From contig NC_079202.1 of NCBI RefSeq assembly GCF_026745355.1, positions 50,012,169 through 50,076,168 of the forward strand: 64,000 nt of DNA. Reading direction: 5' to 3'. The DNA comes from Beta vulgaris subsp. vulgaris. Its lineage: Eukaryota; Streptophyta; Magnoliopsida; Caryophyllales; Amaranthaceae. Below are positions 58,260-64,000 of the stretch, piece by piece. The notes under the pieces are model-generated. The model was not told the DNA's origin. It made no database searches and saw only the letters and a list, made by a program, of their open reading frames with translations. Numbering within the stretch: position 1 is the first letter of the stretch; each line of letters begins with the position of its first letter. Both the position numbers and the translations under genes were made by a program.

Positions 58260-58528
58260 ATACATGTCTCTAATAATAGCTCCACATCTTCCATCTCTCT
58301 TTTTTGAAAGATAAATCTAGTTCTCTCTCTTCTAATAGGCTGCCTTTCTTGTCTAGTAAGTGAAGTAGTAAGGTTGTGTTTTTGATGATGATGATGATAA
58401 GTTTCTTCAGATAACTTCCATAAACACACACAAAAAAAAGCAGTTTCTTCAGGTTACCGTAGCTTCTGCCCAGCTAATATTAATTCAGATGACTAAAGTC
58501 TGCTCTCTATTTCTCTGATCTGCAAAGG
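58260..58528 (+). other. probable non-coding first exon of the MADS-box gene
   Basis: CT-rich leader-like sequence (runs of CTCTCT) ends at a strong splice donor AAGGGTAAGT (58525-58534). Several plant MADS genes have such a 5' UTR intron. The left edge is a guess. Confidence 0.45.
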
Positions 58529-59040
58529 GTAAGTCATATAATAACTGATATAGTGATGATAAAAGGAAACCAAATCTCGAGAAAAATAAAACTTACTGTT
58601 TATAGTTAATTTTCTCTTCTCTCTTACCTAACATGTTCATGAACTATGATTGGTTGATGCTTTTTTTCTTGGATTTTGATCTAGGGTTTCCATTTATTTT
58701 TTACTAATTATAGTATTCTTTACTTCTTTCCATGAATAGTAGTATAGATTATGTACTATCCCTGCTTTTCTCTCTCTTCACCCTCATGTGTTATTCTTTG
58801 ATTTTAACTAATTTTAATTTTTATTCCCCTCAAAAAAAAAAAAAAACTAATTTTAATTTGAAGAAAATTATAACAGACACATAATTTTGTCATAAAGTTA
58901 TATAGATTGATATCATTTCAATAAAAAAATATAACCACTTATTATTAATTTCTCATGTTTTTAACCCATTTGGGGTGATATATCTAGATCTACAATATTT
59001 TATTATAAAGCGAAGTATTTTCTCATGAATGTAGAAACAT

Positions 59041-59159
59041 TTTTTTTTATCCATATGAGTTATGAAGGCAGTACAAAGTACAAAGAAGGGAAGGGGGGAT
59101 TCGAACCTATTGTTCACAGTACTTCAATCTTAACCACTAGGTCAAGACATCGTTGATTG
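59041..59159 (-). mobile_element. tRNA-derived SINE with target duplication, copy 2
   Basis: On the minus strand the A box (CTTGACCTAGTGGTTAAG), B box (AGGTTCGAATCCCCC) and A-rich tail (59041-59049) are intact. TGAATGTAGAAACATT on the left (59026-59041) and TGAATGTAGAAGCATT on the right (59160-59175) are target duplications with one mismatch. It lies in the presumed 5' UTR intron of the MADS gene. Confidence 0.85.
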
Positions 59160-59276
59160 TGAATGTAGAAGCATTAGTTTCATAACAAATAGTATATTGG
59201 AAGAAGTTCCAAGTTGTTTTTTGTTTTATTTTCTCTCTCCTAAGTCCTAGCTAGCTAATTGTTGAGAGGGGTAAAA

Positions 59277-59488
59277 ATGTCAGGAAGAGGAAGTTTAACA
59301 TCAAAAATGGCAAGAGAGAAGATAAAGATAAGGAAGATAGACAACATAACAGCAAGACAAGTGACTTTCTCAAAGAGAAGAAGAGGGATCTTCAAGAAAG
59401 CTGAAGAACTCTCAGTTCTTTGTGATGCCGATATTGCCCTTATCATCTTTTCTGCTACTGGCAAACTCTTTGACTTCTCCAACTGCAG
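59277..59488 (+). CDS. SVP/AGL24-type MADS-box gene, first coding exon (partial)
   Basis: Encodes a MADS DNA-binding and dimerisation domain. SVP and AGL24 proteins bind CArG boxes and control flowering time and meristem identity. [33 protein letters not shown] and [21 protein letters not shown] match the SVP/AGL24/JOINTLESS clade closely. The exon ends at 59488 with donor GTATTT after Asn-Cys and a split Arg codon. The start is the ATG at 59277, which adds ten residues ([10 protein letters not shown]) before the usual MAREK; the ATG at 59307 could be the true start. The I, K and C regions are not seen in the remaining 4.5 kb, so intron 1 continues beyond the window. All bases of the domain are intact. 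Confidence 0.92.
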
Positions 59489-60307
59489 GTATTTTCTTAT
59501 GTAAATTTATTTTTGTTGCAAACTATCCATTTTTATTTAGGAAATCCATCCTTTTTTTTAATAGGAAATCCATCTTTTTATTCTTTGATATAGAAGTAGT
59601 TTATATTATCAAAATAAAATCAATGATCCGTAAGGATGTTCTAGACTGGTCGTATACTAGGGACAAGGACTAGGTGTTTTTCCGTACCAAAAAAAAGTAT
59701 TATCAAAATAAAGATAAGATATTATCATTGTTATTAATCTTGTTCTTTCTTACAAGCAATGAGAATTTTTTTCTCTTCTTTTCTTGTGGTCTAAATTATT
59801 TACAATAGAGTTTTATTTATGATATTGTATATACTATAGGGTTAATTATACTCCCCTCAAAAGGGAAAAAATTATCTTCTCTATGATTTTTGCGCAAAAA
59901 ATGAAAACGGAAAAATTGCTATTTGTTTGATTTTGTATTTTTGTTTTAGAAATTTTTTTTTTTACTGATGTTGAAGATCTTAATTTTAGTGGACTGTGAT
60001 CAAGTATTCTTTTTACGGTCCTTTTTTTTGTCTAATAGTAATTCTTATGACAAAGTTTTGTGTTTACCATGCTTGTTTGAAAGATTTTTGGGGATTAAGC
60101 GAAAGATTACATACATAGTGAGACTACTGTTGGCAAGTACATAATCACAGCTCCCTAGGATTATATATATTTTATATCTAATTAGTTATTACCGTTTTAC
60201 AAGATTAACTCGAACCAAGAGTGGGATAATGAGTTGACTAGAATTAGATTAGAAGATTGTTCTTCCCTTGTGTAATTGATAAGAGTATTTATAGTTGTTT
60301 TACCATT
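59489..60307 (+). other. start of the large first intron of the MADS gene
   Basis: T-rich intronic sequence with no exon matching the next part of an SVP protein. Long MADS first introns often hold regulatory elements; none can be named here. Confidence 0.6.
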
Positions 60308-60775
60308 ATTAGAATTCCGATCCGAATCTTATGATCCTACAATTCTACAATTTGGAAGTACCTCACCGATTCCAATTATAAGTAGGATTTTAATTTTGTA
60401 GAATCTTTCGATCCTACCCAACCACAAAAAATCACATGGTAAGATCTTATACTAATACGATTCCACGATCCACGACTCTACGATCCGATCCTATTGTAAA
60501 ATAATCATAAAATAATTTCACAAATTATATTTCTCGTATTAGATTTTGTCTTATAGTATTGAAAAAGACTATTATCATTTGCCAATAAAATAAATCATTA
60601 TTAATATGCTTAAATTTTTAACATGATGTTTTTACCATATTCTAGCATAATTATCTCTATTTTACCGAATTGTAGGATTTTACCTATCGAATTGTACGAT
60701 CCTACGATCCGATCCCACCAATTCGATATCCTTCCTACCTACCCGTGCTATTCAAAGTAGAATCCCGATCCTAAT
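60308..60775. mobile_element. MITE-like element with GATCC-rich ends, copy 2
   Basis: Inverted relative of 12627-13059. The left end is ATTAGAATTCCGATCC and the inverse of the right end is ATTAGGATCGGGATTC. It shares the interior blocks CCACAAAAAATCACATGGTA and TTTTGCCATTTG-like spacers in reverse order. It lies in the MADS intron. Confidence 0.65.
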
Positions 60776-60917
60776 GACATTGTTTATTACAATAATTACC
60801 TTCATTTTAATAACTTATACTTCCTCTGATTGTTTTTATTTGCAATAATTTGACTTTCATATGTTTGCCGATGCATAGCCTCAACTATTACTATCTTTAA
60901 TTAACGAATAATTAAAT

Positions 60918-60923
<6 letters not shown>

Positions 60924-60968
<45 letters not shown>
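60924..60968. repeat. (AT)n microsatellite, left part
   Basis: About 22 AT units directly left of a foldback element; the run resumes on its other side at 61471. Confidence 0.9.
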
Positions 60969-60974
<6 letters not shown>

Positions 60975-61467
60975 TGCGTTCATATGAGAATGCATACTTA
61001 TACTTCCTCCGTTTTTTATTAGTTGTTACACTTTTCAAATCACGGGCTCCTAGGTAATTTTTGGAGAGGAGAGAGATAGAGAGAATGAAAAACAAAAAGG
61101 TCCCATGTGAACATGTGATATGAGAGAGATAGAGAGAAGTTATTACCCAAAATAAAAGTGTAACATCTAATTTAAAACTTTCTAAAATAGAAAGTGTAAC
61201 ATCTAAAAAAAATGGAGGAAGTATGAGAAATGAGAATGAATTTTACACACTATAACTCTTGTGAATAAGTGATATAATCCTAATGAAAAAGTGATGTACT
61301 CCAAAAACAAAATATTTGAAAAAAAAATTCAAAAAAAACAATTTTGAATTCAAAATTTTTTTTAGAGGGATATAACTCTAATGAATTAAGTGTTGTAACT
61401 CTAAACCAATCGTGTGGTTGAGATTCATTCTCATTTCTCATATAAGGAGCATTCTCATGTGATCTTT

Positions 61468-61470
<3 letters not shown>
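60969..61470. mobile_element. foldback MITE inserted in an (AT)n tract
   Basis: The left sequence GTTCATATGAGAATGC, then TGAGAAATGAGAATGAA, is matched by inverse copies on the right (TTCTCATTTCTCATATAAGG, GCATTCTCATGTGAT). Pure (AT)n abuts both sides, as expected for an element that targets AT microsatellites. A second MITE is nested inside it at 61001-61221. Confidence 0.75.
61001..61221. mobile_element. Stowaway-like MITE nested in the foldback MITE
   Basis: 221 bp with ends CTTCCTCCGTTTTTTATTAG and, inverted, CTTCCTCCATTTTTTTTAG; TA on both sides. Subterminal GTTACACTTT is also inverted at the other end. Removing it restores the left arm of the outer element. Confidence 0.85.

Positions 61471-61542
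<72 letters not shown>
61471..61542. repeat. (AT)n microsatellite, right part
   Basis: About 36 AT units directly following the foldback element. Confidence 0.9.
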
Positions 61543-61547
<5 letters not shown>

Positions 61548-61713
61548 AATCCAATAAAATCATTTTCCTTCACTATAAATCATTAAAAATATGCTAAGTA
61601 AAATTAGTGAGTAATGTAAAAGTCAAACTGTTGCAAGTAAAAAGAATAAGAGAAAGCATTTGGTGAATGTATGTTATGGTGTGTTGTATTCAACTTATTT
61701 TGAATCATTCAAA

Positions 61714-61900
61714 TCTCTATTATATGAACCAAGGGCAAAGTAATGGTGTCCCCCTATGAATTTATTACATATTCACTCCTCCACAACATAAATATTATAT
61801 ACAACGAACTACACCCTCCAACTGTAAATCAAAAACATTTACAAGCATAAACTTGCCAAAAGATATCAATCAAATCTCTATCAAACTCAATCAACACATA
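61714..61900 (+). mobile_element. Helitron 5' terminus, plus orientation
   Basis: After a host A, TCTCTATTATATGAACC begins a region also seen at 63583 (TCTCTATTATATAAGCC). Both continue with GTAATGGTG/CAATGATGG, CCCCC and later AACTTGTCAATAAA. The 3' end was not found. Confidence 0.55.
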
Positions 61901-62104
61901 TAATAATGGTCAATCACATAAACTTGTCAATAAATAAAAAATTCAATCAATTTCAATTCACTTCAAATCAATTGAAAAAAATTCATAATCCAGAACTTAC
62001 CAAAAATTAATATAACAGACAATAATAAAAAAAATATATGACATTTTCATTAAAGAAACAACTCATATTTAAAATCAAATAAATATTTTCATAATATGAA
62101 TTAC

Positions 62105-62365
62105 GATAAGCTATGAGTTTAATCTCATATATGAGTTGCATGATCATTTGTTAGTTTCAAGTAAAGTGACCATGGTTGAGAAGACATATCTAATTTCTTA
62201 AAAAGAAAGTAAGCATTGATAAGAAGTCATACCTCCAAAATTTACAATTGCACACTCGGAAGGATATGAATTATGATAAGCTATGAGTTTTATCTCAGAC
62301 ATGAGTTTGCATGATCATTTGTTAGGGTTTAAGTAAAATGAGCATGGTTGAGAAGGAATAAGATC
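62105..62365. repeat. direct duplication of about 95 bp
   Basis: GATAAGCTATGAGTTTAATC, GCATGATCATTTGTTAG and CATGGTTGAGAAG occur at about 62105-62185 and again at about 62273-62356 with few differences. Confidence 0.75.
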
Positions 62366-62906
62366 TCTAAAATATAATTATTGATAAGAAGTCAAATGAC
62401 AATGATTCTAAGGTATAGTAAACCAAAAGTATATATAAAAATGATCAAGCAAGATAGAATTTGATTTACATTAACACATAAGATTATTGAAATAACATGA
62501 ATAGGAGGATTAAGTATATGTATGCACTATGACAAAGTAACTTTCGAATTTAAGGAATAGTAATTAGTAAACATTATGGTAAAGGTGCTCTGATTCTAAA
62601 TGTAAATACCAATAATACTTCCTGTTACGTTATCCCCAAAATAACCTTTGGCAGAGTGATATGTGAGTTCTAACAATTGGTTGATTGCGATTCGTGGAGA
62701 AATCTGGTCCTTAATTGCGTAAGTTGGAGCCAAAAGATCGACAATATGTTAATTATAATGTGGCCACATGCACATTATTTCAATCGTTTAGACATTTTAA
62801 ATTTGTTGTCCCACTTTTTTCTACTCCAATCTCTCCTTCTCTTATTCATGTTTTTGTTGAAATTTATACTATTTGGTAAAATATGACTAGTAAAAAACTC
62901 TAAAAA

Positions 62907-63246
62907 AGGTGTTCGGTAAAATAGAGTAGAGTTTTTGGAATAAAAACTCTCAAAATAAAAAAGCTCCTAATAGGAGCTTGTTCTTTGGAGGATTATGTAA
63001 AAATATATTTAATGACTTTTTTGCCTTTCATAATAATACTATATATATGTATTAAAATATCTATAAATGCCATTTTACATAAACAAATATCAATAAATTT
63101 TTAACAATCAGTTAGTTATTACCAAACACATTTACAAAAGAAAGTTGTCAAATCAACAGTCAAATTTGCTGAACAAAAAATTAAAACTCTAACAACAAAC
63201 TTTAAACTCTAACAGCTAAACTCTAAACTTTATATGCCAAACAGGG
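62907..63246. mobile_element. possible hAT-type MITE with GTGTTCGG / CCAAACAGGG ends
   Basis: The left end GGTGTTCGGTAAAATAGAG and the inverse of the right end, CCCTGTTTGGCATATAAAG, are similar over about 19 bp. AAACTCT-type motifs repeat near both ends. No clear target duplication. Confidence 0.45.
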
Positions 63247-63582
63247 CCAAGTGTTGGGTGTAATATGCGTAATGACATACAATTCAACAATAATGAAATG
63301 GACTAATAATGGCATAAATATCATGTCATTTGTCCTTTATATATATCATGTCATTTGTTATTTATCATTTATGTAAGCAATGAAAATTTTCATGATTTTT
63401 TCATTTGAAAAGTTCTTTGGTTGACAGGAAGTTGAGAAAATGGGTGCAATGGAAATTTATTGGAAAATTCAAATTCCCACAAAATATGGGAATTTAATTA
63501 CCCACCCACCCTTGGTCAATTAGAATTCATGAAAATTGCAAATTTCTTAATGTCAATCAAACAAATTTAGGTCATTTCCTAA

Positions 63583-64000
63583 TCTCTATTATATAAGCCA
63601 AGAGGGGAGCAATGATGGTCCTCTTAAAATTTACTTAAATGCCCCCCTGTGACCACAAAATCACCCCCAATTCAATACATAAATTTGCCAAAATAAAAAT
63701 ATCAATCAAATTAAATTTAAACCCAATCAATACATATAAGATTCAATTATATAAACTTGTCAATAAAAAAGATTGAATCATATAAACTTGCGAATGAAAA
63801 AGATTCAATAAAAAAGATTCATAATCAAGAACTTAACAAACATTAATACTACAGACAAAAAAAAAAATTTAAACGGCATAACATTTTCTCAAATCAATTT
63901 TTCATAACACAAACTCAATTACCAACACAAACTCCAAACAAAAAAAAAATCAGTTCTATTCATAGCTTGGAGTTTCACGACATTCTCTAATACGAAATTC
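63583..64000 (+). mobile_element. Helitron 5' terminus, running off the window
   Basis: TCTCTATTATATAAGCC after a host A, then the same sequence series as at 61714. The element continues past the window end. Confidence 0.55.

Overview
The window is nuclear DNA of a flowering plant, most likely a eudicot. It is AT-rich, with intron-containing genes, a plant SVP-type MADS-box exon, a J-domain/AT-hook protein, and dense LTR retrotransposons, Helitrons, CACTA, hAT and Stowaway-like elements. I cannot name the species from sequence alone. The MADS, PWWP and chaperone genes rest on exon joins that I inferred by eye from GT..AG sites and family knowledge.

Genes, left to right: a small PWWP-domain gene on the minus strand (coding 715-1735, 6 exons, 158 aa, probable 5' UTR exon near 3254-3400); a single-exon J-domain protein with a Cys-rich finger and C-terminal AT-hook on the plus strand (19501-20826, 441 aa); a proteasome assembly chaperone 4 (PSMG4/PAC4) homologue on the minus strand (22392-24442, 5 coding exons, 142 aa); and the first coding exon of an SVP/AGL24-type MADS-box gene on the plus strand (59277-59488). 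Most or all of the last 4.5 kb is the start of that gene's large, transposon-filled first intron.

Mobile DNA fills the rest. 3.65-11.33 kb is bounded by hAT-like termini with subterminal repeats and holds Helitron pieces, including two successive helicase C-termini, each followed by its own Helitron 3' hairpin. 14.50-17.28 kb is a tandem LTR-internal-LTR-internal-LTR non-autonomous retrotransposon with a perfect 5-bp target duplication. 25.97-26.91 kb is a GC-rich foldback element. 27.06-32.76 kb is a CACTA element with a broken tnp2 transposase, a long internal hairpin and C-rich minisatellites. 32.91-38.28 kb is a minus-strand LTR element with an unusually long right LTR. 38.93-40.82 kb is a 5'-truncated LINE.

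The largest item is 43.44-55.11 kb, a very young Ty3/gypsy element of the Tat lineage on the minus strand: a perfect TAATT target duplication and 407-bp LTRs with one visible difference. Its gag-pol is broken by frameshifts. It also carries a second gene on the opposite strand, with its own TATA box, introns and a 'putative gypsy type transposon' domain, plus a 39-bp and a 130-bp tandem array next to the 3' LTR. This antisense gene with its satellite-seeding array is the most interesting system in the window.
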